Source: Wuchereria bancrofti | Lineage: Eukaryota > Nematoda > Chromadorea > Rhabditida > Onchocercidae | Assembly: GCA_005281725.1 (NCBI GenBank) | Contig: SSBO01000012.1 | Span: 20,101,060 to 20,165,059 of the forward strand | Length of the DNA stretch: 64,000 nucleotides | Direction of reading: 5' to 3' | Made by a program: the position numbers and the translations under genes | Shown here: positions 11,126-24,600 of the stretch, piece by piece | Layout of the letters: each line of letters opens with the position of its first letter | Position numbering within the stretch: position 1 is the stretch's first letter | The notes under the pieces: generated by a model | What the model saw: only the letters and a program-made list of their open reading frames with translations | What the model was told of the DNA's origin: nothing | The model's database searches: none

Positions 11126-11877
11126 TGTCGCAAAACTCGAAATAATCTCGCGAACCTCCAAATAACTTACAAAATATATCAAATAAAATTGTATTAGTCC
11201 ATAATACTAAAATTCGTTTTAATTGAACATTAGAAATGTAAAACTGTTTCAAATTATACATCAGCAAGCAATCATTTCAACACTCATCTTCCCATTGTAG
11301 TTGAGCTCATCTGCTTGTCTGGACATTTTCATCTGATAACAAAGGGTACGTGCATTGTTTAATATGTTAAAAATTACTCCTTTGTTCCAAATCAAATTTG
11401 CTTGCAATGTCGAAATATTGTAAAGGTCTTCTAAGCTGATAGTCATCCTTCGGGAAGCTACAATATTAAAACCCATCTCTTACTATATAAAGAGCAAGGA
11501 TCATCTGATAGCTCCTTAATAATTATACTCTTGCTCAAGTCAGTGCCTACTATATAAGGATTTAAATCCTTTGTCTCAAGCAGTTTTTTTTTCTTTACCA
11601 GTAAGCTACAATTCGGCTGCTCTACCTCACTCACAATTCAGTTCATTTCCCCATCAATTTATTAATTTATCTATTTTCTTCATCAAATTCGTACTCTACG
11701 AAATTATCAATATTGTTGCTATAGATTAATACCTATATATTGTGGGTGTTAGCAAATAAAATCGTTACAAGAGACCTATCATTCAACGCATTCATCTACA
11801 CCAACTACAATAACAAACAAGGAAGGCCTTTGAGCATACGAAAGTTATATTCAGACTGAACCCCAACTTTCACAATA
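11126..11877 (+). repeat. 3' LTR, full length
   Basis: Begins TGTCG after a G-rich tract ('GTCGGGAG', 11119-11125) that would serve as polypurine tract. Holds two TATA-like boxes (about 11482-11490 and 11550-11557) and an AATAAA at 11755-11760. The right boundary is set by the TCATG target duplication. The LTR then ends in ...CACAATA rather than a canonical CA, so the exact end could shift by about 3 bases. Confidence 0.82.
11658..11663 (-). terminator. Antisense AATAAA in the LTR, candidate PEX12 poly(A) signal
   Basis: TTTATT on the plus strand reads AATAAA on the minus strand, about 215 bases past the PEX12 stop codon. It is the nearest canonical signal I noticed for PEX12 now that its own 3' flank is more than 6 kb away. 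Confidence 0.4.
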
Positions 11878-11882
11878 TCATG
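11878..11882. repeat. Right target-site duplication (TCATG) overlapping the PEX12 stop
   Basis: The first three bases, TCA, are the reverse complement of the PEX12 TGA stop. Read on the minus strand, both ends of the element therefore carry CATGA, and the stop codon was preserved by the duplication. Confidence 0.7.
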
Positions 11883-14800
11883 GTGGCGGAACAAAAATCT
11901 TAATCAGATCATCCACATTCGCTGGCAAATTTGTAATTGGACATTTCATTTCTTGTTCCACGTATGAATATATGCAACCATAACAGAACACATAACCAGA
12001 AACAGCAAGTGCCTATTGTAAAAAGTTTTTCAATGCATTATTATCAATATTATAATTATTTATGAATAATTAAAACTTTCTTGAGTTTTGCTGTCTTCAA
12101 CTCAGATATTATTTTGATATAGTCAATTGATGACTAATATTATTTCACTTTGTCAGAATTATTAACGCTAATCAAACTTATCCTACATGATTAATGCAAC
12201 ATATAAACCTTTCTTATATATTTGCATGCTTCAATGCTTTTCTCTATCTCTTTCTCCTACTTCAAGACAGAAGAAAGAACTGAAGAAAAAGTTAAAATGT
12301 ATGGAAAAAAGTGAATAACACTTTGCGCCATGTGGTATTTCTATCGATAAAAACAAACACGACATACCGTATCATTGACGCGCTGTTGCAAGCAAAGAGG
12401 ACATTTATTCGTTTCCAAAAGTAACACAGAACTTTCTCGTAATTTCTAAAAAAATCGAATTTTACAGACACATTGTTTTTGCAAACATCATAAATGCAAA
12501 CGACAACATAATTTTGATATTATCGGGTCTTTTTATTATTTTCAGAAATATGATTACATGATAAGCAATGTTACTACATATATGGATTGTAATTTTATAA
12601 GCTGTAGAAACTTTACTGATATGCAGAAAAGATACCTTATGAGGTGCCGAAGGATATTTCCAGTTTCTTACTCTCTGTTCCATTCGAAAATTCTCCCCAA
12701 TATTGCTATTGTAATAGAAATCCAGAAACTGGATGAAATAAAGACCAAAAGTTATGCAACGAGTAAGAATGGTAGTTAAAATAGCTAGCAGTCGCCAAGA
12801 CTTTCTGAAATGCTACTTATTTCTTATTGTAAGTTTAAACTTATGTATAATTTAATAGTATTGTAACTGCAATATGGAGGAGTGCAGATGCTTAATCCAT
12901 TACCCTGTTCTGTGTTCTATTTCTGCCTAATCTATTTATAAGGTAAATTTGTCTAAAAAAATTTGTCTAAAATTTTGTAATTTGTCTAAAAAAAAAAACA
13001 TATAAATATGCAAAGTAAAAATAAATCATACTTCCTGTTAGCTTCGCCCAAATCTATTTCAGTCAATTTCACCAAATGCATATTTGCAAATTTCAGTTCT
13101 GGTGAATGTACATTACACAGTGATAAAATATAAGCAATTTTAAGAAGGAAACTAAAAGTAGAGAATAATATTTTGATCCGTGGATAGTAGTTGACGAGAA
13201 TATGAATTATGGGAAATTGCTGGAAAAGTAAGATAAATTATATTTGTCTCTTAAATAAAATTAAAAATATTAGGAAATTACAAAAAATTTTTTAATAATA
13301 AGCTAATAATAGCAAGAGATGGAAAAAAGTGTTGCGGGAAAATTTTTGTCCTCATGTTTCTGTTTCCGAACTAAAAAATTAACCAGTACCATGTAAACGA
13401 GTAATTTAGATCAAAAGATGATAAACATATTTTTCAATTCATCAATTTATTCACACATCTCTATATCGATAACTGAATGAATAGATGAAAAACTACGTAT
13501 CATATTTGAATGAAGTAAACAATAAAAAGAAAAGTGGAATATTTTTAGTTTTTCTTCTTTTTCTTTTTTTTTTACTTCTAAAAACTCAGAAAATAAATAC
13601 GTTGCAGGTGAAAATATTCCTAAAACTTGCCCTGGAATTACCTGCTGCAGTATACATTGACAATAACAAATGGAACTTTTCTAATTTTTCCATGATATAT
13701 GGCCATCCAACCTGTAAAATAATATTTTCACCCACTTTTTTTATCCCAAACATTTGACGAATTTAAGACAATGATATTTTGAAATGCAAAGAAAAAAAAA
13801 AATAAAAACTCTATCTGTTTGATATTCAACCAAAAATTTCCATTCATTAATACCTTCAAAAAAACTCAATAATCCAAAACTAAAAACATATATTGATCAG
13901 TAAAATATTAAAAATTCAAAGAAATTAATCTTAAAAAAATACAGTGGTCATAAACATTACCGTCCATTCATAAAGAAATTTTTTAGCACTAGAACGTAAA
14001 TACAGCATATTGAAATAAAAAATGAGACGGAAATGCTATGGACCATCATTGATAGTTCCGCAGCAATACACAAAATATTCTTTGTCTCATGTCATCATTT
14101 CTCTTTTCAATATCCCATGGTGTCATCTGTCATTTAATGGAAAAAATGCTATCTGAAGCATCTTTATCCGTCGATCTTTCAAATTTTGTCCAATTTCGCA
14201 AGTTTTTGAACAAATGCAATATTTTTTTGCTTTTTTCCTCTGCTTATTTTACACTTAAATATTTTCCCATCTACAATTTATAATGAACTGTTAATGCAAC
14301 TTCTGGTCTAATCAATTCATGATAATAGTTTACAGGTAACTCGAATACTTACAAGCATGAATAAGGAACATAGTTTTGGCAATCCTGTCGAAGCTGATCT
14401 ACATGTACCATTAATTATTCGTTTCATTCCATAAAAATTTTCGGCAAGTGAACCTCCTGAAAAACATTGAAATTATGGTCAATTTTCCTAGAGTTTAGGA
14501 TTTTCAATTACTGGAATTAGACCAAGGCTAAACACTAGCCTTATACAAATCACTCTTATTATGAACTTCAATTTCTTGCTTCTCCTATCTTGTTCCTATC
14601 AATTATTGAAATCTCCACGTAACTTCCAATAATATTCTAGAAGTACTTAAGTGTTAATTTTTTTCCTTCTTTTTTAAAGCTAACCGTATCTTTTTAAATA
14701 AAAATTTTGAAGAATCAAATCGGTGGCTGCATATACTTCATCGTACCATTTCCATAACAGTTTGTATCGCGAAGGATTGGATTCATATAAGTACTTTAAA

Positions 14801-15419
14801 TATTTTAGTTTGAATTAATGAATGTTCAATAAATAAGCTCAAATTTTGTACCTAATTATATGAGGGAAACTTAAGAAAAAAAAAGATATATATATATATA
14901 TAACAACGCTGATTAATATAAGATTAAAATGGTCATTTCAACAGCAAATCATAAACTATATATTGCTTCTTCTTAAAGCCTTTCATAGATCATTCCATAA
15001 TAATAGAAATTTTGTGAAACTAATTATATAATTCGTTAAAAAAACTTATAAATGATACAAAATAGTGCGTAAAGTGAATAATAATAATCAAAAGTTCATA
15101 ATCAGATATTGTTTACTATTTTAACAAAAATCAAAACAGTGATGAAAGATCACTCAATACTTACTTTTGATGCACAATGCTCCAGACATCACTGGAAAAA
15201 GCTCCATTAATTAATTAAAAAAAGTATTACTTGATAAGAAGTCTTCCTTTTGTACTTTATAAGAAATAAAGAATGAAGAAATAACTACCACACCTTCACA
15301 ATATGACGAACAGCTTGTCGTATAGAAACTGATAGTTTGTCCTGTGCGACCAGTTCAAATATCGACGGTAATGCAGCAGTACTAACTAATGTTTCATTCC
15401 TTTTGTTTCCTTCAGTCAT
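11878..15419 (-). CDS. PEX12: Peroxin-12 (PEX12), peroxisomal RING ubiquitin-ligase subunit
   Basis: Eight exons on the minus strand: 15419-15294, 14793-14685, 14456-14353, 13711-13601, 13219-13032, 12804-12636, 12445-12368 and 12012-11878. They join to 339 residues; human PEX12 has 359. Matches run the whole length: 'LPSIFELVAQDKL' at the N-terminus, 'YDEVYAATDLILQNFYLKR' in exon 2, 'AENFYGMKRI' in exon 3, the membrane segment with 'FIQFLDFYY' in exon 6. The C-terminal reduced RING is 'NKCPLCLQQRVNDT' then 'SGYVFCYGC' and 'KCPIT'. PEX12 works with PEX2 and PEX10 in the peroxisomal membrane to ubiquitinate the import receptor PEX5. The stop TGA overlaps the target duplication of the adjoining retrotransposon. 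Splice phases all agree. Confidence 0.93.
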
Positions 15420-16134
15420 TACCTTGGCACCAACAATGAAATTCTTTGGTGAACTAACTCAAAAGTGAATGAAGCTTCAAAGAACAAAAAATAAGTGTAA
15501 GAAAATCTCTCAAAAATTTTAACTAAGCAGCCAGCTTCAATTTCGCATACTGTTGTGATCATTATGAAACCAGGTTTAGCTAATATTAATGAAATGGACA
15601 TCTCACCAGAGCATACGATACCAAAGAGGTATGATTTAGTCATAAAAATGAAATAATTAAAATAATAAAAAATCATTTAAAACAAGAGTTTTTATTCCTG
15701 ATAATTACTGTATATATGAAGGCGTATGTAAGTGTCAGAAATTAATTATCACATAATATACATAGCAACGAGAGTGCAGCTTTAATAAAACACTAAACAA
15801 AATAGCATCAAATATTTATGACTGTCAGAAATTTAACAAAGACATCTTTCCCCGTAAAGTGATGGAAATCCTGATAAAAAAGATATTCGCATTACATCAT
15901 GTTTTTATTACTGCTTATCGGCGCTAACAATGTTTTCTACATTTTTAACATTATTTCAAATACGACAAATAAATAAGTGAGTCATTTTCATTATTTTATT
16001 CAATTATTACTGTGAAAACAATATTATGAACACGAAAGTTAAAGCATTTAAGAGTGTAACACTTCCATCCGAAATGAAAATCGACAGCTAAGAAATATAA
16101 TAACCAAAAGTAGAAGTATCAGAAAATGTAAATT
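15420..16134. other. Intergenic gap between BTBD and PEX12
   Basis: About 700 bases between two minus-strand genes. No exon recognised. It may hold the BTBD 3'UTR and the PEX12 promoter or trans-splice site. Minus-strand open frames here lack family features. Confidence 0.5.
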
Positions 16135-19100
16135 CTAATGAGTCCCTTCAGGCCACTGAATAAAGAAATGTATTTCAGGAAGTTGCCCTTCACAATGAGA
16201 AACATTATTATAACAACAATGATTATAAGAATTCCTAGAATAACTCTCGAAATGAAAGTTGATTTTCTCATCAAATAGTAGTGGTACTGTTGCTGTTTCG
16301 ATACCTTTTGCGCCACTATAGGTCTGTATAACACCCGTATCCTAAAACAAGACCCTAATTGCTGAATAGAACTGGGTTAAAATCGAGCATTTAACTGATT
16401 TACGAACAAGTACATAAGCAAAAATACTTTATTACATGAATGTTTATAATCTTTCATTCAGTTACTAACCAGAAACTTCATCCTAGCTGTATAAGAAACA
16501 TTAGGTAGCACAGGTACTGGTTTTCTAAAACTAGCCACAACGGGTTTTACGTCATTCATTGTTCCTTGAATGACAACAGTTTCTGTCACACTTAAATCTT
16601 TCGAGTTATAGGATTGGAAATCATCGCTGATTGTGAATAACTGTAAAAATAAAAGTTGGATAGAAAGTATCATCTCCCACTTAATAAACATTTAAACACT
16701 ATATTAAACAACTGCAAAAAAAAAAAAAAAAAAAAATGTGAAAAACAAATAATGGCGGTTTGAAAATTCACTATCACACTTAACCACCTCTTCCCGACAT
16801 TCTGTTAACATTACGATACGCAAATATATCCTTCAATTATTGTTTAAGAGTAAATGTTTACCGTCAAGCTAAAAGAGATTATTTCTAACCAAACTGGCTA
16901 ACCAATATCTTTTAGTTTACCTATACCTTTCGAAATATGGGGATATTTTGCAAATGTGGCATACACAGACTGAATTTCATTGGATCATATTATTTTATGT
17001 AAGCAGCAAACTTCCAACCCTATATAGAAATGTAAAAATTTTACAAAACCTCAATTTCTACTTTTGTTTGCCAATCGAGAGCTGCTGATGAATCGACGGA
17101 TGATAAAAGATTTCCTGCTCTTGGTGCAAATCCAAATATCCCAAAACCACCAACCAAAATTTGACGATCTACCTTGAAACTAAAATCGACGAAAATAATA
17201 CGAAAGTAAAAGTTCTTATTTAAGCCTTCCTAACAGAATAGCCAAAGAATGAAATAAAATCAATGAATTTCAACTTACCAAAACTTACTTTCTCGGCTAT
17301 TACAGCGTTTATCAGATAAGGTAGCAAAACGCTTTACTACATGGCGGGAACATCCATTACATCTTAAACCTGAAAAAGTACAATATATAAACAGACAAAA
17401 CAATTACGATTGAAAGGTGAGCTTCAGTCTTCGCAAATAATACACCTCGCCAAGTTTGTTTGTAAAGTTTTTTTTAATCCAGGTTATTCAAAACTTCGAT
17501 TTACCTCCTTAAATTAAAGAATATATTGGATACAACCGATACATACTTAATGAACATGGAGGCTATGATCAAAATGAATGTAGTTTTCCAAAAAAAATGT
17601 AGATAAGAGACCTGTCGGATAGGGAACTGGTAGACGCGGAACAACGGTCAAGTGAAGGAATATCTGGGCAATTTCCTCATAGCTTAATAACGACGAGGTT
17701 GCTGAAATACAGTAAGCAAAACAAGTTTTCAGCTGCTGAGTAGTACAGCAGATCAACCTAATTAGATTAAATTTGAGTTAACCTCAATCGAAGATCAAGT
17801 AAGCAAGCCATCATGAGGTGATTTAAGACCACTGAGTCGTAGTAGTAAACTGAGAAAGTCATACATTAACAACTCCAAGATTTTCGAATAAACAAAGATC
17901 AAGTAAACAAGTACAAAAACAAATATGAAAGAAAAAGAAAGAACTTACCTGCCTCACCAAATTCATGAACTGTCATCAACGGGAATCGTATAAGTGAAAG
18001 TACTGGACCAAGAACTTGGCGTTGATTCGAAGGATTTACTTCCATTTGCCGTCGTTCACATTCCTAAAAAAGCAATTCTTGGAGGAATAGCACATCATTC
18101 ACATTTCTTTCGGAGAAATATGGTACAAACAAACCGCTTCACTCCAAGATAGTGCGGCTCTAAAAATAACAAGTTCATTTGTCGGATACAGCTCACTTCT
18201 CTCCAGTACTGTTGCAAGTGTATCACGATCAATACTTCGAAGTCCTGTAAAAACACATTTCTGCAAGAGCAAATGAAGAAGAAACAAGCACTGATAACAG
18301 AAATTACTTAAAATTATACAGAAATGGTTAAGCCAAAAAAAATGATCCTATTTTAAAGAGTTATGTTATTTATACATATTATTTGCTGCTTCCTAGTCTA
18401 TTGCATTTTCAGTTTCTCAATAAGAAATTAAATTCATAATTTTCCTTATAGCACGAGCGAACGCTCTCATTTCACTTGAGAATTATATTACCTGGGGATT
18501 TTAGAGCCTCATCCGTGTTTTCATCAATCACTTGCAAACAATGTTTTATCAGAAGCGATTCGTCGAAGAAGCGTGCCTGTGAAAGTAAACAAAGTGCATC
18601 CGAAGCAGTCAAGCAAGTCATCAAATATTGAACGCAAGCCGAAATGAGAGTTTTTATATCATACTTCTTTGCTGAAACAAGTAGAGGAGTCAGATGATTT
18701 GCAACAGAGTATCAAAATATACAAATAAATTTCGTATGACAGTTATTTTCAGCACAATGATGAAGAAAAAATTCCGAAAACATATGTGTCTTGAAGTTTA
18801 TAATATATATTCCATACATATCAAATGACAGATAGAATCCTTATTATAAAGCAGGATAATACGAACAATTTCAAAAAGTCCAATATACTGCTGCATCTCA
18901 ATAACATCAATGCTCTTGCATCTATGTCTGAATGGTTCTGGTGATTTACCTAAAGACGTGCCGAAATCAATGCATCAAAAAGTGTCCATTACCCGCGTAG
19001 AGTATATCCATCACATTATCAAGGTCCAATTTAATTGAATCCATATTCAAGTCCGAATAGAGAAAATTAACAAGAGTTGTAAAAGCATGAGGAGTGACAT

Positions 19101-19951
19101 CCGGAACTACAACCGTCGCTGGATTATTCTCTTGCATTTCTGCAGAAAAGAATTTGTAAATAGTGCTGAAAATTCAAAATGATGGTGAAAATAAGAAAAT
19201 GTTATCATTTATTTATGCACGAGTAAATCATTTATTTATGCACGAGTCATTATCAAGTATGGTTAACATCACTCATATTATCACATCGAAATATTGTATG
19301 TGTAGTTGCATAAATTTCGAAAAGAACTAATTCCATTGTTCAGCAAAGAAACATTTTCCTGGAACAACAATATATGAGAAAACTTACGCTGTACCATTTT
19401 ACCGTAGAACATCGTCTCAAATACTTCTGAACCACAACCAAGAACAAGTCTGTGAGCTTTAATAGTCTGCAAAAAAGGCATAAATCTTTTTATGGATGAA
19501 AAAATTCCGATAGAATAATCGATCACAAAAGCGAAAGTAAAATGCGAAAGAAATTTACCAGCATCCTAAATCCGAATCAGCAAAACCACTTTCATCGTGC
19601 TTACTTTTGCTCAAACTTAAAGGATTTCCTTGTACTGTGATAGTGAATTTATTGGTGATGTTGTAATAAGTTTGTCCAGAGGCAATTTCTCATACAAATA
19701 GAACTGCTAATTTTGGTGAATGAATCTGGAAGATTTGTTCAGAAGAATCCCATGAAAAATTATCAACTAACTTCTTGCTCCATTCCAACGATAAAATCAA
19801 CATCGCAACCAATACTTTTGCTGCGAAACATTTTAAGTCGCTCGGTAAGTCGCATGCTACAAGTATCGTCTACGCTACAATATGTGTGATCTTGATCAGA
19901 GTCGCGACGATGATTATTACTATGTTCAAGTGATGTAGCAACATTAGCCAT
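16135..19951 (-). CDS. BTB-BACK-PHR domain protein (BTBD1/BTBD2 type)
   Basis: Eleven minus-strand exons: 19951-19772, 19466-19388, 19139-18993, 18671-18492, 18244-18135, 18063-17949, 17701-17612, 17369-17279, 17179-17050, 16640-16470 and 16341-16135. They total 1500 coding bases, 499 residues, close to human BTBD1 (482) and BTBD2 (525). The BTB domain is in exons 1-4 ('DVDFIVG', 'KAHRLVLGCGSEVFETMFYG', 'LYAAKKYDIKTL'). The BACK domain follows ('LERSELYPTNE', 'SWSEAECERR'). A C-terminal PHR beta-sandwich is in exons 8-11 ('VGGFGIFGF', 'LPNVSYTARMKF', 'QLPEIHFF'). Family members are cytoplasmic substrate adaptors for cullin-3 ubiquitin ligases. The exon 8 end at 17279 was preferred over an earlier GT because only it keeps the frame. 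Confidence 0.92.
19205..19250. repeat. 22-23 bp tandem duplication in a BTBD intron
   Basis: ATCATTTATTTATGCACGAG occurs twice back to back, in intron 2 of the BTBD gene. A simple recent duplication. Confidence 0.85.
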
Positions 19952-19958
19952 ATTTATC

Positions 19959-19970
19959 CTAAAAATAATA
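19959..19970 (-). promoter_or_regulatory. Probable trans-splice acceptor for the BTBD gene
   Basis: On the minus strand, TATTATTTTTAG ends 7 bases before the ATG at 19951, the expected place for spliced-leader addition. Confidence 0.5.
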
Positions 19971-21639
19971 GCTGAATAAGAAACTTTACAATTTTAAAAT
20001 CCACTTATCATGGTTTAATACTTGATCGTATATATAATGTTCATCAAATGATAAGAACAAAATACATTATAATCGTTATTTTCCTAAGAGTTTTAACTTG
20101 AGTAATTTTTTTTTTCCTTTTAAGAAAAAGCCTAAAAATACGAAATCAACTGACTACTCGGAATATAAAAAAGAAAACGAGAGGATGTTCCTATCATTAT
20201 GTGATTCAATAAATAACTGATTGATTTTAACCTAGCAGAATGAAATTGCACGAAATGTTGAGAAGAGTGACATTTTTATCTATTTAGTTTAATTTTTTTT
20301 TTTTGACAACTACATATCAATTCTTTTTGATAATTAAATTCTTAGTATCTTCAGATGTACTCCTTGCTATCATTCAAATTAATGATATGATATCTACCAC
20401 ACATTTCAAAACAGATAACAACTTGAAATTTCCGCAAAAAAAAGGCGCTGGAAAATGCCAACATTTTGTGGTATTTGATGGGTCGTACGGTAATACATCG
20501 TATCCAAGCTTCAGTACTATGAATTTTTGTTGGATTGTTTGTAGTATTTTTACTTTTTCTTTCGTTATTCACTTATTTTCATATTTTATTGCTAATTAAA
20601 TTGATTCATTTTCCACCTTTTATTGATTCAGTTAGTCGTTTACTTTTAATTTTTAGATGGTTTGTAACTTGAATTTTGCCTTGTGTTTAAGTTCAGTTAG
20701 TTTGATTTTGCTACATACTTTTAACCTTGTTAGTTTGTTGTGATATTGAAGAAAAAAACAAAATAAAGGAAAGTTTAAGTGGATAAAAGAATGCTTTCTA
20801 ATTTTCTCAACGAATATTGTTCATTATCATTGCAGTTTTGATGCGTGAATTGTTTTGTTTAATTGAAGATTTTCGAGAATCAAAAAATCGGAATTACTTC
20901 TTTGTGTTCTATTTTTAGGACGGAGAATGTAATTGTCATCCTTCAATCCGGAAGTATCATTTACGATGAGTAGTATGCTTTCTGAAGAACACATTCTAAA
21001 ACAATTAACCAAGGTTCGTAATTAAAATGCTCAATTCTTTTATTTTGAGTTCAGTTCAGTTGAATATAAGTTCCACGCGAATTTAACGAATGAAAAGACC
21101 CAAGCAGTGTTTGTTGCTGGTTCACTAAAGAAAGATTAGAAAAACTAACTGGAAAAAAGCATGTTCCGTTATGACACCTTTATAAATGTCATTTTTGGGT
21201 TTTTTATGCTGAAAAGTGATTGCGAATAGTGCATTTGTTTTTTTCTTTACTAATTAATTTGAATCATTCTAAAGTTTTTGTACTGGCAGAACAAGCATTT
21301 GGAATAAATTCTGGATGATTTAACATATCATCTGAAAACCTGTGGAACAAGCTATTGCTAACTTGATTAAAGAGTTTATTTGCTGGATGATTAGATTATA
21401 AGCATAGGAAAGAATCAATTTAGGTGTTTAGGTATGTTCTACGGCACCTATAATTATTTTTCAGTAAATTATTGATGATATCCTTTCGAAATTTAGTAAT
21501 ATATAATTAGCTGTGGTATATATTTAGTGCCTAGGTTGATATATTGAAAATTTTAAATATTAATGAAGCCATATCACGAAATTTGTGAACGAATGGTATC
21601 AGTTATTTGTAGAAAATATTACTTATGATGAGGAACATA
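19971..21639. other. Divergent intergenic region, BTBD and DPH2
   Basis: About 1.7 kb between the 5' ends of two genes reading outward, so it should hold both promoters. No exon or conserved motif recognised. Short open frames near 20303-20599 have no family features. Confidence 0.5.
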
Positions 21640-21646
21640 TTTTCAG
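21640..21646 (+). promoter_or_regulatory. Probable trans-splice acceptor for DPH2
   Basis: TTTTCAG ends three bases before the ATG at 21650. Confidence 0.55.
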
Positions 21647-21649
21647 GAA

Positions 21650-24600
21650 ATGGATAGTACTAAGTTAAGGATATTTTTCGACGTTGATTCGACAGTATCG
21701 TGGATTAATAATCATGGTTACCGTCGAGTTGCCTTGCAGTTCCCCGATTATATCCTTTCTTTTTCTGGTGAAATCGCTGCTCTGTTAGAGAAGGAGTGCA
21801 ACGGTAATGCAAAAACATATATTTTAGCAGATACAACATATCGAAGGTATGTATTGCTCAAAAAATATAAGGATGGAATCTTAAATTTATGAGTCTAGGT
21901 AATAAAAGCAATAATTGAAGAATCTGGAAGTAGATTATATTAGCAGAATCTCTCAGGCAGAATTGGGACAAAAATATGGGTTATTATAGTGGATTGCATT
22001 AGAGCAGGATTAGAACATTTTCTTTTGTTGGCAAAGTTTCTAGAAATACTCTAAGCAACGTCTGTATTGGAAACCTTCTGTTGAATGGAAAAATAAATTC
22101 AATCGTAGAGTTGGTATTCATTTTTCAAGTATTCTTTTTTTCAGATTTTATTTGGAAAAAGTTATTTGTTATAACCTTTTTTATCTGGTTTTTGTACAAT
22201 TTTATTTATTTTTTTTTTTTTCATTATTAATCATACACATTGTGAAAATTTCAGCTGTTGTGTAGATTTGATAGCAGCAGAGCAGTGTGGTGCTGACTGC
22301 ATCGTTCATTACGGTGATTCGTGTATGAGTGAGATCGTTAGTCGCATTCCCACTCGATTTGTTTTTGGTGATGTGAGTATCGAATGGGAAAAGTTAGAGA
22401 AAGCTGTGTATGAATATAAAGACAAATTTGAACCGAACTGTTGTCTTTTGTTTGATGCAATTTATGCAAACAGCTCAGGTTCATTTAAATAATTTTCTAT
22501 GCTGCTAAAATTAGTGTACTTTGAGCAAAATCATTTATTTTTCTGAGGAAAATTCAACCTTTCGAAAGTAAAAAATACCCACGTATGCACGAAGGGGAGA
22601 ACAACAGATGTGCAAAACTTGTAATGAAAAAGATTTTTTTTTTTTTTGTGGAAAACACATAAGCAAAAAAAAGCCTTTCTCTCATACTGATGATGTTTAC
22701 ATAAAAAATATTATTGCTAATAAGGTTACAAACGTCATCTTGTTTGAGAAGTGCACATGACTGCAAAATTTTGTTTAAGATACTCTGTTCGACTTGTTAA
22801 GCAAAGTCCCCGGTGTGGAATCTTTATTCAACTGCAAACTTCTCTATCGACCCAATAATTATAACCATAATCAACCTTCTACTTCCATAAGTATCTTTTG
22901 TCATCTCTATTTTTTTCCGCTTTTCTAGCTATATTTCAATTCCGAAAAGTATGGGAGCACGACATTTAGAAAGCATATTGCATACTACAATAGTTATAAA
23001 AATCACCGACTTTTTTGTTAGCGCTTTTCTGTTTTATTCTTTATTTTAGATGCGAATTGTTGCTTAGGACGTGTGTCACCGAAAGGAAAACAAAACAAGA
23101 CACTTTTATTTATCGGTGAAACAAACAGTCCATTGTTGTCTCTTTGGCTGATGACTAATTTAAACTGCATCAATGTTTTTACATTTTCTCCTGTCACGCT
23201 AAAGCACTCATTTGAGAGGTAAATCATTCCTCATTTCGTATTGTTTCAACACTCTAAAGTCATATGGTCTGGGCGTTTTGTTGTGGTACTTGGTTGTACT
23301 TTAAAAACCTTAAGTAATGTTCAAAACTTTTCCATTGAATTAGCCCCTATTGAAATTGACATGGTAAAATTGATGTTTAGCTGATCTAGACATCGTGATA
23401 TTTTAACTTTGTTCTGTTTACCCGTGATTCAAGTTTTATTAATGATGAAATAATCAAGTAAACAATTATATTCGAGTTTCAGAACTCCAGCCACTCGGCT
23501 CCTAAAAAAACGACTATTTCTAATCGAAAAATTACGAGATGCTCAAACTGTTGGTCTTGTGATTAATACATTAGATCTGGTTGGATATAGAGAAGCTCTA
23601 GAACGGACCAGGAAACTATGTAAAGTAGCAGGGAAAAAGAGTTATACTCTAGCAGTCGGCAAGGTGTAACTAAGTTTCGAAGTTTATGCAGTGTTCGAAA
23701 AAGTTATTTGAAATCATTTCTTATGTTTATGCAATTATTACGCTTTTTCCGTACTTCAAAACAGATTGATGCGAAAAGTAGAACGGATGCTTTTTCTGAA
23801 AGTACATTAATGTGTGCTTTAGGTCAAGCATTTTATAACGGTTTATTATTCCAGATCAATGTGGCAAAACTTTCCAACTTTGCTAATGATATCGAAGCAT
23901 TTATTGTTCTGTCTTGCCCGTATGGCATTATTTTGGACGTCTCTGACTTTTATCGTCCAGTTTTGAGTCTTTTCGAAGCAGAAGCCGCATTGAATCCGCA
24001 ATGTAGGTGGTTAGCTGGTGATGGATGGACAGCAGAATTCAGAAATTTTCTGAATGGTAATAACCTTGCAGTATCTGAATTAGAAGTACATAAAGTGATG
24101 CTAGGTGATTATATCGATTTTATATTTCTTATCATTCCCCTTCATTAGTTAAACCGTCAGTGTACTTTTATTGTAAGACTTGATGGGGACTTTGTGTGCA
24201 ATACTGCCGCATGCAGTATTGTGATATTTTTTTATACTATTGTTTTTATATTACTGCTTTTATTTATATTATTGTTTTTAGATGAAATAGGCAGTGAAGC
24301 TGAAATCAATTCGGATTTCAGCTTAATCACAGGTAAAATGCGCATGACGGGTGTGAGAGATAATGTAAACGGTGATATAAATTCATGTAACGCCCTATCT
24401 GCTTATACAGCCGGTAAGTATGGAATTTTTCGAATTGATATCTTAGCAAAAATTATGAGAGAAAAGTGGAAAACCTGCTAATTTCGGTTATTTCTAACTG
24501 CAGTGACGTAGGACTTTTCTTAAAATGTTTTAGGTGATTACTTTTCTGAAAGAACTTGGAAAGGACTTGATGATAGGTATGCTGGTGAAAGTCTTACTGT

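Larger units (their letters stand above)
5731..11877 (+). mobile_element. Degenerate BEL/Pao LTR retrotransposon
   Basis: About 6.1 kb, in the order LTR fragment, gag, protease, reverse transcriptase-RNase H, integrase, LTR; this is the BEL/Pao gene order and domain set. Its coding region is split by many stops and frameshifts into at least ten pieces. The left LTR keeps only its first 285 bases. The rest of that LTR, the primer-binding site and the gag start are deleted, so the element has lost its promoter. The right LTR is complete. The shared 282-285 bases of the two LTRs differ by roughly 7 substitutions and one 3-base indel (my count), so the insertion is not very recent. The element lies tail-to-tail against PEX12. 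Confidence 0.92.

Noticed and set aside
11881..11899. TGG-starting sequence right after the LTR looked like a retroviral-type primer-binding site, suggesting a second element
   Set aside because: On the minus strand it is the last codons of PEX12 (Pro-Pro-Pro-stop preceded by the conserved C-terminal helix), so it is host coding sequence.
15419..15676. 85-codon minus-strand frame upstream of PEX12
   Set aside because: It is in a different frame from PEX12, hydrophobic and Phe-rich without motifs; probably chance.
19560..19670. Minus-strand stretch that looked like an extra BTBD exon
   Set aside because: Its donor phase creates a stop at the junction, and it would split the BTB fold.
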